Origin: a virus
IMG/VR virus record: IMGVR_UViG_3300025071_000035
Span: 1 to 29,014 of that record
DNA length: 29,014 bases
Direction: 5' to 3' (one strand)
Each line of letters starts with the position of its first letter. The stretch's first letter is position 1. Positions 21,184 through 29,014 of the stretch are shown here, piece by piece. The notes beneath the pieces are model-generated. The model was not told where the DNA came from and did no database searches. It worked only from the letters and a program-made list of their open reading frames with translations. Both the position numbers and the translations under genes were made by a program.

Positions 21184-21762
21184 TTATTCGTTAATCATAT
21201 TCGCTGTTTGTACATCGAATCCTGAAGAACTACCTACAGCAACTAATGTATTTAACACAAATAAAGATGGTAATACTTCTTTTCCTTCGAAAGAAATATT
21301 ATATCCATTTAAGTCTCCCATTGCACCTCCTGTAGAAGTATTAACAGAAACTTCACATCCGTTTTGCGCTCCAGCAATTCTGAATTGTCCGTTATAGTCC
21401 TCAATAATTATATGAGGTCTTCCATAAGATAATAATTTTAATTGCATCATTGTTTCAGCATTTTGTCTTTTAAGTACAAAAGCACCTGATTGAGTCCAGA
21501 ATGAAGTTCCATTGTCTCTAGAATTTTCATTAGTTTCTTCAAATGTATTATTATCTCCTCTTAGTTCAAATTTAAAAACGTCTACAGCAGCAGCTAAAGT
21601 TGCCACCGTACCGTTAAATGCAGCATCGGTTGGAGGTTTTGTACTAGAATCGTCCATACCACCGTACATAGCGTCAGAGTAATTAGCAATGTAAAGATTT
21701 TTAATTCCACCTACGGACTCTTTACAAGCTTCTAGTCTCCCTTTTGATAAATCACAAGCCAT
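21184..21762 (-). CDS. Probable major tail protein (Bacteroidota phage family)
   Basis: 192 aa. MACDLSKGRLEACKESVGGI, with a central VDVFKFELRGDNNTFEETNENSRDNGTSFWTQ and then LLSYGRPHIIIEDYNGQFRIAGAQNGCEV and GGAMGDLNGYNISFEGKE, matches a family I recognise from many Bacteroidota phages, where it is usually taken as tail-tube or another major virion protein. Alternating strands are compatible with a tube fold. It lies directly after the capsid gene and is enclosed by terminators at 21781 and 21131, suggesting stoichiometric control. A capsid decoration role is the alternative. Confidence 0.7.
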   Translation of the reverse strand: MACDLSKGRLEACKESVGGIKNLYIANYSDAMYGGMDDSSTKPPTDAAFNGTVATLAAAVDVFKFELRGDNNTFEETNENSRDNGTSFWTQSGAFVLKRQNAETMMQLKLLSYGRPHIIIEDYNGQFRIAGAQNGCEVSVNTSTGGAMGDLNGYNISFEGKEVLPSLFVLNTLVAVGSSSGFDVQTANMINE

Positions 21763-21780
21763 TTTTTATATGTTTTTAAT

Positions 21781-21812
21781 AAAAAAGGGTAGGTAGAATA
21801 TCCCACCTACCC
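21781..21812 (-). terminator. Intrinsic terminator after the capsid gene
   Basis: Minus-strand perfect 8-bp stem GGGTAGGT (21812-21805) with ACCTACCC (21794-21787), 10-nt loop, then six Ts. It starts 27 nt past the capsid stop. No clear promoter lies between it and the next gene (ATG 21762), so it must be leaky or attenuating. Confidence 0.85.
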
Positions 21813-21838
21813 CTTTTATATGTTAGTATTAAGTTATA

Positions 21839-22762
21839 TTAAGAATAAAGAACGATGTCAGAACCGATACCGTATTGTACAGCAGCAGTAAATCTCATTA
21901 CTATTCTTACGTTTTGACTTCCGTCAATGTCAGCCATATCGATAACTTTTACTTCATTGTGGTCAGATAATAAACCTGTACCGAAATATAAGTTAGACTT
22001 TTCAGCAGCCATTGCATGATTGTCAGCTAATCCATTAGCAACAAAGATTCTTACGCCATCGAAAGATAATTCTCCTCCGTTGTACCATTGAGTACCTTCG
22101 TTCATTGTTCCAGCTCCACCTAAGTTAGAAGCAAATCCACCTAAAGCTCTTACATAAGCTCTAGCGATGTTTTGTGATACATATAAGAATAAGTCTTCTT
22201 TACCGTATAGTGAAGAAGGAATTGCATCAACGATAGCTCCTAATTGAGCGATAACATTTGCAGAAGTTACAGTTGCTTTTGCTACGTCAATAACAGTTGC
22301 GTCAGCTTTAGCAAGAGTTACAAATCCGTCATACTCTCCAGCGTTAGCGTTAACACCTCCCCAGATGTTTTGCTCATTCTTTTCAGCTACTTTAGCTACA
22401 ACGTGAGCTAATAAGTAATCTTGGAATGTTTTAGGTAATGAATCAAATGCAGAATATCCCATAGATACTGCTTCCCAATCTGAACGGAAATCAGCTTTAC
22501 ATAATTGTAAATTTACTTGAAATGTTTCTGGCTCGATAATTCTTTCTGTTAAAGTTACAGAAGAAGTTGCAGCGAAGTCACATCCTCCGTTAGCTATAAG
22601 TGCTCCTGTAGCTAATTTCTTGATTACTTCTTTAAATTTAATGTTTGGTTTTACTTCGATACCACCTCTTTCGATAGTATTAGCAGATAATAAAGCAGCA
22701 GAAATATATTTCCCTGCAAATTCACCTGCGTAAGTAGTTGTAATTGATGTTGTAGTTGCCAT
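21839..22762 (-). CDS. Major capsid protein (HK97-fold type)
   Basis: 307 aa. It begins MATTTSITTTYAGEFAGKYI and ends IGSDIVLYS. The middle, QLCKADFRSDWEAVSMGYSAF (about 85-106) followed by KTFQDYLLAHVVAKVAEKNEQNIWGG, resembles the spine helix and P-domain of HK97-like capsids of Bacteroidota phages. Basic and neutral composition, length, position after protease and scaffold, and its own terminator all fit the main shell protein. GC-richer, well-adapted codon choices (for example GCT/GCA runs) compared with neighbours would fit high expression. An N-terminal propeptide cut is possible. Confidence 0.85.
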   Translation of the reverse strand: MATTTSITTTYAGEFAGKYISAALLSANTIERGGIEVKPNIKFKEVIKKLATGALIANGGCDFAATSSVTLTERIIEPETFQVNLQLCKADFRSDWEAVSMGYSAFDSLPKTFQDYLLAHVVAKVAEKNEQNIWGGVNANAGEYDGFVTLAKADATVIDVAKATVTSANVIAQLGAIVDAIPSSLYGKEDLFLYVSQNIARAYVRALGGFASNLGGAGTMNEGTQWYNGGELSFDGVRIFVANGLADNHAMAAEKSNLYFGTGLLSDHNEVKVIDMADIDGSQNVRIVMRFTAAVQYGIGSDIVLYS

Positions 22763-22770
22763 AATTAATG

Positions 22771-23250
22771 TTAATTGTTAAATAATTTGTTAAATACTCT
22801 TTGTTTTGTTGTTACTGGTTGTTTCTGAGAAAATAAGTTCATTGTGTTTGAGCTTACTTCAGCTTCAGGAGAATGTGCGATAGACTCTGCTTCTTCAGAT
22901 AACTCTACTTTGTCAGAGCTTAATTCTTCAGGAACATCATACGATTCAACATCGCTCATGTTGTCCATCATTTGGTCGTACATAGCTTTAAATTCAGCTA
23001 CTACCTTGTTTAATTCTTCTTTGGTAGCGTAAATGCTTTCTTCTTCTACTACTTCTTCAACCACGTCTTCTTCGATTACCTCTTCTTCTAAAGAAGTCTC
23101 ATCTACTGTTTCTTCAGCAAGTTCTACTTGCTCTTCTACTACTTCTGTTTCTACTTCAGCAGAAAGCTCCTCTTTAACAGGAGTTTCTTCTTCAGCTTCT
23201 ACAGAAAGTAATACGTTTTTAAATTTGTTGATAATTTCTGTTGCTTTCAT
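22771..23250 (-). CDS. Capsid scaffolding protein
   Basis: 159 aa. A short basic helix (MKATEIINKFKNVLLSVEAE) precedes an extreme Glu/Val-rich stretch (about 18-75, many EE and EVVEE repeats), a coiled-coil-like helix (YATKEELNKVVAEFKAMYDQMMDN), and a basic C-terminal tail (KQPVTTKQRVFNKLFNN) suited to bind the inner face of the capsid. This composition and the place between protease and capsid are typical of scaffolds that are cut and expelled during maturation. It ends 8 nt before the capsid ATG. Confidence 0.8.
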   Translation of the reverse strand: MKATEIINKFKNVLLSVEAEEETPVKEELSAEVETEVVEEQVELAEETVDETSLEEEVIEEDVVEEVVEEESIYATKEELNKVVAEFKAMYDQMMDNMSDVESYDVPEELSSDKVELSEEAESIAHSPEAEVSSNTMNLFSQKQPVTTKQRVFNKLFNN

Positions 23251-23304
23251 AAATAATTATTATAATTTGTTAACGTTTAATAAATAATCTGTTTCATTTT
23301 CGGA

Positions 23305-23451
23305 TTATTCTGGATTACCTTGATTGGTTAAACTACCAATTCCTTGAGCCTGTAAACTACCATCACAGCACTTAGTGCTATAGGTGCTATCTTTACATAA
23401 ACAAGCTCGTTTACTATTCTTTGGGCTGTTGTCACTTGGTGTTTTTTTCAT
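23305..23451 (-). CDS. Cys-rich small protein coupled to the protease gene, 48 aa
   Basis: ATG 23451 overlaps the protease TGA (ATGA), stop TAA 23305-23307. It begins MKKTPSDNSPKNSKRACLCK and continues with Y...KCCDGSLQAQGIGSLTNQ. Four Cys at 17, 19, 28 and 29 (CxC then CC) could hold one zinc. Small proteins of this type lie near capsid genes in other Bacteroidota phages, as I recall. The role is unknown; capsid assembly is suggested by place. Confidence 0.65.
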   Translation of the reverse strand: MKKTPSDNSPKNSKRACLCKDSTYSTKCCDGSLQAQGIGSLTNQGNPE

Positions 23452-24374
23452 TTATCTATTTGTTTTAGTTTGTTTATTGCCCAGTTAACTCCAGAGCTAC
23501 CACCCCAAGCATCCCACATAATACCTCCACATCCCTCACTATAAGGAACATCTTTATGTTGTTGATGTCTTTTGAATGAAGCCATTCTAGCTATTGTTGA
23601 ACGAGATATATTCTCTCCTGAAGCTAATTGATTAGCTCTTGTCCATCCTACTAAAGTTCCACATTCACTACCATTCTCTTCTTTCCATTTTAATGCTCTC
23701 TTAGCATTGTTTTTTGCAGCTTGTGGATAATCACTATATGTTTCTAGTTCTATTTCTTCTCCCTTAAGTAAAAAGTCCTCTAGCTGAAATAATTTAGCTA
23801 ATGCTTCAAACTCATCGTAATCCATTTGTTCTCTTACACTTTCATTAGGTCTGTCATCTAGTTTATCTGTAAAGAACCCTTCTATACTAAATCCTTTTAC
23901 TTTACCTTCTTTAACAAACTCTTCCCAAATCTGGTCGTTATTTACTTTTACAGAAACCATCCAAGTTCCTACTGGTAAGTTAAGATTATACTTAGCTGAC
24001 TTGTCTTTTTTCTCATCTTCTATTATCCAACTCTCTACAACACTTAGTCCATTTAATTCTACCTCGTGTTCTAATGTTGAGTTATTCTGCTTACCCTTAG
24101 TCAAAAACAGCTCAGAAGCTTTTCTTACAGTTTCTTTAGAGAAGAATATATAATACTCTTCTTCTCCGTTATGTCTGTATATCTTCTTGTCTGGTATTAA
24201 AGCAGCTCCCATAAGTATGCGTTTCTCAGCATCTACTTCAGCTAACTTAATCTCCTGTGCTTTTAAAGCAATGAAGTCTTCTTCTATTGCAGGGTTTTCC
24301 ACTATAGATATAGCTTCTATACCAGCAAAGTCATTTTCCTCATCAATAAATAATTCTATAATATTTTCTTCCAT
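23448..24374 (-). CDS. Prohead maturation protease (XkdF-like, S78_2) with C-terminal extension
   Basis: 308 aa. Residues 1-30 (ELFIDEENDFAGIEAISIVENPAI) and LMGAALIPDKKIYR (54-67) are typical of XkdF-like proteases. The catalytic pair fits H103 in STLEHEVELNGLSVVESW and S163 in KGFSIEGFF. The enzyme would cut scaffold and capsid during maturation. From about 218 there is a separate conserved module: NNAKRALKWKEENG, TRANQLASGENISRSTIARM, HKDVPYSEGCGGIMWDAWGG. This module is common in Bacteroidota phage proteins, but its function is not known to me. It is followed by the Cys-rich protein (ATGA) and scaffold. Confidence 0.85.
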   Translation of the reverse strand: MEENIIELFIDEENDFAGIEAISIVENPAIEEDFIALKAQEIKLAEVDAEKRILMGAALIPDKKIYRHNGEEEYYIFFSKETVRKASELFLTKGKQNNSTLEHEVELNGLSVVESWIIEDEKKDKSAKYNLNLPVGTWMVSVKVNNDQIWEEFVKEGKVKGFSIEGFFTDKLDDRPNESVREQMDYDEFEALAKLFQLEDFLLKGEEIELETYSDYPQAAKNNAKRALKWKEENGSECGTLVGWTRANQLASGENISRSTIARMASFKRHQQHKDVPYSEGCGGIMWDAWGGSSGVNWAINKLKQIDK

Positions 24375-24378
24375 AACT

Positions 24379-24386
24379 TGATAACG
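24379..24386 (-). promoter_or_regulatory. CGTTATCA leader motif before the protease gene
   Basis: The minus-strand octamer lies exactly 4 nt before ATG 24374, in the 35-nt gap after the tape measure. This is the third copy with the same spacing in the window. Confidence 0.5.
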
Positions 24387-24409
24387 TATTTAATGTATTT
24401 TGTTTTATA

Positions 24410-26437
24410 TTAATCACCTCCTAATGAAGCTCCTGTTGATATTTGTAAGTCTAATTCTTGTTGTGATGTCATCTGACTGCTTACTACATAAGCTTGAACA
24501 GGTTCTTGGAATTGACTACCTACTGCTTGGGCTAATTGATTAGTTCCTGTAGAACCAACTAAGTTAAAGTCAAAAGTTCTATCTCCAGCTCCACTAGCTC
24601 CTGCTGAAGTAGTTGTACCTCCATCTCTTTTAGGTGTCGGTGTGTTTAGTATCTTGTTAACATTAGAAAGACCCATAGCTGTTACAAGAGCTGCTTGAGC
24701 TATATTCCAAGGACCATAAGGTTCAGCTCCTAATGCAGCTACAGCAGCTTTTCTAGTGCTCATTAAAGTTGCTGCGACAGCGGCAGCTTTACCTATAGCA
24801 CTACCTTTTTCAGCTATTGAACCAATAACTTCAAATCCATATTGAACAATATCTAATTTAGCTTCTTCAGTCTTTTCAGTTAATACTAATTTATCATTAT
24901 TAAATTCCTTTTCTGCATTTAGTTTTTGTTTTAATAAGTCCATGTAAGACTCCTTATCTCTAATTCTGTCTTTTATTTCTTCATCCAGCCAATATACTTT
25001 CTGGTCATATTGAGCCTGAAGTAATATACCTTCTGCATTTAAAGCGTCAACTCCAGCATCTTGAGTCATACCAAAAGTAAGAGCCCGTATTTCTCCAGCA
25101 TCAACTGCTTCTTGATATTTTCTAGTAGATTCTCTAGCTATTTCTAATTGAAAATTAAATCTTTTAGATGCTTGAGTTATTGTTAATTCAGTTAAAGCAT
25201 CTTGATGTTCCTTTTCTGCTTGTAATTTAGTTTCATTAAAAAGAGCTTTTGCTTCGGCTATCTTAGCCTCATCTTTAGTTGTGTTTAAGAAGTTCTCTAA
25301 TCTAAGCCTTTCTTTTTCCATAAAAGAGTCATGCTTATTTTGCAAATCTTCCCTTTCATATTTCTGTTTTATTTCTAATTTCTTAAACTCATTTTCTTCT
25401 GTAGCTAATTCATCATCTCTGTTAAATTTAAGTATCTCTTTTGAGAAATCAAGCAGTCTCTGTTTGAATGATTTTACGCTTCTCGCACGTGAACCTTTAG
25501 TTTTTTCTTCTTCTTTATTTGTTTTTGCTAATAATAAAAAGTATTCTTCAGAGGTTTTATTATATTTTTTTGTCGCATCGTCTAAATTATTAGTCGTATC
25601 TTCTAAATTATTTAATATTTGTACTCTATCCCCATTCTTTGTGATAAAATCATCGGCTGTCATTTTATCTATTTTTGCTTGAGTCTCTGTTTGTTCTATT
25701 CTTAATTCAAGCCTTTTGTCAAAGACTTCATCTAGCTCCATTTTTTTTAGACCTATCTCAAGTTCTAACTCTTTTTGTTTTAAGAAATCCTTATTTATTT
25801 TAGTTAGCTTTTCTGTATCTGTTCCAGCTTCTTTTAATTTATCAGCTAAATCTTTGTCTAACCTAGAAAGTCCTTTAATAATTCCAACTCTCTCTTCTAA
25901 AGACGTATTTACATCCAATAAAGCTTCATCATAAATCTTTAGCGTTGTTATTTCGTCAGTTAGAGATGAGTTAAATTCATTACTAGCTGATTTAGCTTTC
26001 ATGCTATTAATTTCAAACTTCTCTAGTAAAGCTATAACACCTTGAATCGCTAACAATATACCTAAAGGTCCTAATATTGTTGACCCCACTTGTCTTAAAG
26101 CTCCACCAAAACCAATAGCTTTTTGGGTTGTTTCATCAACCTTTCTAGTCATAAACAAGAAGTTAGACGCTAACTGAGAAACATTGTTTGCCATACCTCT
26201 AATTCCATAGTTGGAATCTGATATAGCTCTACCAAGCTCCATTACTGTTGCAGTAGCTCCACCTGTTGCCCCTGAAGCACCTCCTCCTCCTTTACCTTTA
26301 CCTGCGTTTTTAGATAGCTTTACTAATTCACTATTTAATTCTTTAGTGCTAAGAGTAACATTGTCCATAGAAGCAATCGCTTGACCACCTTCTACTTTTA
26401 TTACTATGGTTTTTACTGTTGATGAACCTGTTGCCAT
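24410..26437 (-). CDS. Tail tape-measure protein
   Basis: 675 aa. Gly-rich linker (47-62), an early hydrophobic span (about 120-138, TILGPLGILLAIQGVIALL), a very long charged coiled-coil (140-545, with Lys/Glu/Leu heptads), a small-residue hydrophobic segment (about 550-610) and a flexible C-terminus are the standard tape-measure plan. It would set tail length (by the 1.5 angstrom per residue rule roughly 100 nm) and help DNA ejection. It shares one base with the TAA of the 45-aa gene (TAATG). No lytic transglycosylase or peptidase domain is seen. Confidence 0.85.
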   Translation of the reverse strand: MATGSSTVKTIVIKVEGGQAIASMDNVTLSTKELNSELVKLSKNAGKGKGGGGASGATGGATATVMELGRAISDSNYGIRGMANNVSQLASNFLFMTRKVDETTQKAIGFGGALRQVGSTILGPLGILLAIQGVIALLEKFEINSMKAKSASNEFNSSLTDEITTLKIYDEALLDVNTSLEERVGIIKGLSRLDKDLADKLKEAGTDTEKLTKINKDFLKQKELELEIGLKKMELDEVFDKRLELRIEQTETQAKIDKMTADDFITKNGDRVQILNNLEDTTNNLDDATKKYNKTSEEYFLLLAKTNKEEEKTKGSRARSVKSFKQRLLDFSKEILKFNRDDELATEENEFKKLEIKQKYEREDLQNKHDSFMEKERLRLENFLNTTKDEAKIAEAKALFNETKLQAEKEHQDALTELTITQASKRFNFQLEIARESTRKYQEAVDAGEIRALTFGMTQDAGVDALNAEGILLQAQYDQKVYWLDEEIKDRIRDKESYMDLLKQKLNAEKEFNNDKLVLTEKTEEAKLDIVQYGFEVIGSIAEKGSAIGKAAAVAATLMSTRKAAVAALGAEPYGPWNIAQAALVTAMGLSNVNKILNTPTPKRDGGTTTSAGASGAGDRTFDFNLVGSTGTNQLAQAVGSQFQEPVQAYVVSSQMTSQQELDLQISTGASLGGD

Positions 26438-26574
26438 TATTTATTTCGTTTTATTGCGTTTTTTAATTCTTTCCAATTAGTAGGTGCTAAATATTTGCCT
26501 TTAGCTATATCTATATCTTCGTCTTTGACATCCCAATCAGATGTTCCTAATAAATCTATTATCTCTCTTATCAT
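26437..26574 (-). CDS. Small protein before tape measure, 45 aa
   Basis: ATG 26574 to TAA 26437-26439. It begins MIREIIDLLGTSDWDVKDED and ends with a basic LKNAIKRNK. It lies between the 735-aa tail protein (TAATATG junction) and the tape measure (TAATG overlap), where tail-assembly chaperones often lie. Its small size and absence of a slippery sequence argue against a typical G/GT chaperone. Confidence 0.6.
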   Translation of the reverse strand: MIREIIDLLGTSDWDVKDEDIDIAKGKYLAPTNWKELKNAIKRNK

Positions 26575-26575
26575 A

Positions 26576-28783
26576 TTACACTTCGTTTATTAATTCTAAT
26601 GTAGCCTTACCAGTATTTATATTCATTTGTATCTTATTTATCTTATAAGTTCTACCTGATATAATTAGTTTGTCGTTTAATTCTAACTTAGTAACTAATC
26701 TTAAAGGTAATGTAGCTTCAAACTTAGATAATCTTGACTTTTCGCTGTATATAGGCACTATATAGTTAAAGTAAAATGTCTTAAACAAGCTAACTGTATT
26801 CTCACCTTCAAAAAACTCGTCAATCTCAGAACCAAAGTTAATTGTCTGTAGGTTACTGCCTAAGGTGTTAGCAGGTTTAATATAATCTGTTACAGTCTGA
26901 TGTGAGTTTGATGACACTTCTATATTTATAGGCTCTGAAGATGTGTTTTGCTTATGACAATAAAAAACCAAAGGCTTACCAAGTGCTGTATTTTGGTCTT
27001 TACTAACCATCCATCCCCATTGTATATTTGTTTGGTCAGTACTGTCTGTTTGGTTTCTCATTCTTTCATAAAGAACGTGCTCAAATCCTAGTTTAACTGT
27101 ATATGTTCCTCCGTCAAACGCTAAAGGACTGCTTATGTCAGAACTTCTATTGCTTAACCTTTCATTTCCAAATTCATCATTAGTAATTTCATTACTGTTG
27201 ACTATAGCAAAAGTAGATGCGTTTTGATATTCAAAATCTATCTTAGAGAATAAATTTGCTTTATCTATATTATGTTTATCTGCGTGTATATACTCACTAA
27301 TCTCATAACTATTTCCTTCTGCATAAAAATTGTCTAATGTCCTTACTTTTATTATCTCTCCATCATAAAAAGCAGTTAGATTAAACATCTTAAATATAGA
27401 TGTTAAGAAATCTATTACTTTCATCTTAGGCATATTGTCCACTACATCAAGACCACTAGATACAGGAATGTCTGCTCCGTTGTTGTAAGTATAAGTAATA
27501 TCGGTAGTCGTGGGAGTTGCTGAGTTTTGTTGTTGTACAATAATTATTTTTAAACTATCTATAGATACAGCAGTTATTCCTCCTTGAGTTCTTATTTTAA
27601 ATACAGGAGTAAATGTTTCTGTACGTGGTTGACTACCAGATACAAATAAAGAAAAACTTTTTGTTACTGGCGTATTATTTCCAGAGTGTTCGCTACTACC
27701 TATTGTTGCTCCTGATACTGAATCTAGTAATTCTAACGTGTATAATCCTCCCCCTGTAGGAGTTACCGTAACTTCATATATAAAAGAAGTCCGAACAATA
27801 CCTCCTCCACCGAAATTTAATATAGAACCTATTAATGAAGTGTTTCCATTGTTTCTTGGGTCGTTTTGAGTTGCTGGAGCTAAAGTATAATCGTTTAAAT
27901 AAATAGAGACAATCTTTTCTGATATTTGCGAAGCTAAATCTCCTTTTTCTCTATGAAGCCATAAGTATAGCTGATAAAATGAAGCATTAGACGTACTAAA
28001 GAAGTCATTTGTTCCGTTTTTAGAGAATGTAATGCCATATTTATCTTCTATACCTAAAATTATATGATAAAGTCTTATTGCAGGTTTTAAGTCTATCATT
28101 TTAAGTCCTTTCGTATTCCCTGTCGCATTAGCTTGTAAGTTTCTTGACTCTATTCCGTTAGTTACAGGAACATTACCAGAGTTTGTAGTATCCCAAAAGT
28201 AATAAGATTTTGAGCTCATAAAAGGATAGCATAAATCACCAGCTGTTGTTCCTGTATTAATAGCTAAAGAATTTCCATCTAAATTATATCCACTAACAAA
28301 TCCTGTTTGTGCGTTAGACTGACTATATACTTGATTAAATTTAGATAAATAAGAAGTGTTATCTACAGCTAAGTTATCTAACTCATCATCACCAAAAAGT
28401 AAGTTAAGGTTTACTGTTTTACCATAAAACACTATTTTATAAGCAAAAGGAACTCCGTTTTTCATGCTTACGCTATTTAAACTAATGAATCCTTTTTTAT
28501 AATCCTCTCCATTTATCTTTATTAATGCTTCTCTCTTTACTCTAGCATCATAACCACCTATAATATCAAAATTATAGTAGTGTTTAAATATTAGGTTATT
28601 AGGAGAACTAGCAGGTACGCTAAATTGCTGTGTAAAGTCAGTAAATACCTTCGCTATGTCTCTAATATCCTGTATTGAGTTAGTTATATTAACAGATTCT
28701 TCTGAAAAGATATCTAATCGCTTATAAGTTACAGTTTCGCCAAATCCTGCTGTATTTATGTATATTTCTACTTCTCTACGCAT
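26576..28783 (-). CDS. Tail/baseplate structural protein, 735 aa
   Basis: Begins MRREVEIYINTAGFGETVTY, continuing with RLDIFSEESVNITNSIQDIRDIAKVFTDFTQQFSVPAS and GYDARVKREALIKINGEDYKKGFISL. This pattern recurs in Bacteroidota phage tail proteins next to tape measures. The protein is beta-rich throughout, with a central low-complexity Gly/Thr/Ser part and a C-terminal strand block (LSKFEATLPLRLVTKLELNDKLIISGRTYKINKIQ). It probably forms the tail tip or hub. It starts one base after the upstream tail gene (TAATATG). Confidence 0.75.
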   Translation of the reverse strand: MRREVEIYINTAGFGETVTYKRLDIFSEESVNITNSIQDIRDIAKVFTDFTQQFSVPASSPNNLIFKHYYNFDIIGGYDARVKREALIKINGEDYKKGFISLNSVSMKNGVPFAYKIVFYGKTVNLNLLFGDDELDNLAVDNTSYLSKFNQVYSQSNAQTGFVSGYNLDGNSLAINTGTTAGDLCYPFMSSKSYYFWDTTNSGNVPVTNGIESRNLQANATGNTKGLKMIDLKPAIRLYHIILGIEDKYGITFSKNGTNDFFSTSNASFYQLYLWLHREKGDLASQISEKIVSIYLNDYTLAPATQNDPRNNGNTSLIGSILNFGGGGIVRTSFIYEVTVTPTGGGLYTLELLDSVSGATIGSSEHSGNNTPVTKSFSLFVSGSQPRTETFTPVFKIRTQGGITAVSIDSLKIIIVQQQNSATPTTTDITYTYNNGADIPVSSGLDVVDNMPKMKVIDFLTSIFKMFNLTAFYDGEIIKVRTLDNFYAEGNSYEISEYIHADKHNIDKANLFSKIDFEYQNASTFAIVNSNEITNDEFGNERLSNRSSDISSPLAFDGGTYTVKLGFEHVLYERMRNQTDSTDQTNIQWGWMVSKDQNTALGKPLVFYCHKQNTSSEPINIEVSSNSHQTVTDYIKPANTLGSNLQTINFGSEIDEFFEGENTVSLFKTFYFNYIVPIYSEKSRLSKFEATLPLRLVTKLELNDKLIISGRTYKINKIQMNINTGKATLELINEV

Positions 28784-28784
28784 A

Positions 28785-29014
28785 TTATCTTACGTTGTTT
28801 ATCTTATCAAATGCAAATTCTAGTTCTATTGTGTAATTTATTAGCTTATCATCTAATTTAGTCTTAAAAGCAAGGCTAGATGAGGTTAATCTAACAGGTA
28901 AAGTCTTTTCATTGTATTTTATCCATATTTTGTCACTTAAGGACATCTGCCTAAATACCTCATTGTAAGATTCTGGATAGAATCCTGTATTTAAGCTTAA
29001 TTTTTCTTTAGCAT
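28785..29014 (-). CDS. Tail protein, C-terminal part only (5' end outside window)
   Basis: 75 codons of an open frame end at TAA 28785-28787. The visible part includes LNTGFYPESYNEVFRQMSLS, WIKYNEKTLPVRLTSSSLAF and DKLINYTIELEFAFDKINNVR, a C-terminal pattern typical of distal-tail-like proteins in Bacteroidota phages. It is upstream of, and one base from, the 735-aa tail protein. Confidence 0.75.
   Translation of the reverse strand, partial: AKEKLSLNTGFYPESYNEVFRQMSLSDKIWIKYNEKTLPVRLTSSSLAFKTKLDDKLINYTIELEFAFDKINNVR

Noticed and set aside
26437-26578. Tail-assembly chaperone pair with programmed frameshift
   Set aside because: The only gene before the tape measure is 45 aa, with no overlapping second frame and no slippery heptamer seen.
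1-29014. tRNA genes
   Set aside because: The few non-coding gaps show no cloverleaf with T-arm GTTCRA; repeated GC-rich stems there are terminators.

Overview
The window is a contiguous, AT-rich (by eye about two-thirds A+T) stretch of a tailed double-stranded DNA phage or prophage of Bacteroidota, most likely Flavobacteriia. Every convincing gene is on the minus strand. The host assignment rests on promoters of the Bacteroidota type (TTTG, 19-20 nt, TATATT(T)GC), almost no Shine-Dalgarno sequences, and gene families I recognise from flavophages. A tape-measure protein and an HK97-type capsid suggest a siphovirus-like particle. No integrase, repressor, tRNA or CRISPR array is visible.

In the direction of transcription (right to left), the late block runs from 29014 to 10982. 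It holds two tail/baseplate proteins, a 45-aa protein, the tape measure, an XkdF-like prohead protease, a Cys-rich 48-aa protein, a scaffold, the major capsid protein, a probable major tail protein, a 137-aa protein, a portal with a long C-terminal extension and a DUF6712-like connector. Small proteins, two paralogous adhesin-like proteins (813 and 516 aa) and an envelope/lysis module follow. That module contains a TM-coiled-coil protein, a secreted thioredoxin-like protein without CXXC, an outer-membrane beta-barrel, an M15 endolysin and a holin. Genes are packed end to end. Strong intrinsic terminators stand only after the capsid and major tail genes.

From 10981 to 1124 lies a replication/recombination and regulation block. 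It begins with a 200-nt regulatory gap, an M15-fold protein that has lost two of its three zinc ligands, and a terminator. Next come a promoter, small proteins, a second promoter, an Erf annealing protein and an SSB-like protein with a DDLPF tail, then a third terminator. The remaining genes are a RecA-fold ATPase, a RusA resolvase, a sigma-like factor, a metallophosphoesterase, a dNTP-pyrophosphohydrolase-like protein, a PD-(D/E)XK nuclease, a FEN-like exonuclease, a DnaA-domain-IV-like protein and the terminase subunits.

Beyond terL is a 355-nt non-coding region (769-1123). It carries six iteron-like repeats whose spacers alternate G-runs and C-runs, three 11-bp-phased related repeats, a perfect hairpin and a GC palindrome. 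It is the best replication-origin or packaging candidate here. Three small genes follow, the last cut by the window edge.

The most notable points are the iteron array near a DnaA-like gene, the M15 pseudoenzyme, the secreted thioredoxin-like/beta-barrel module, the matching promoters, a CGTTATCA-N4-ATG leader on three genes, and the tail-before-head gene order.
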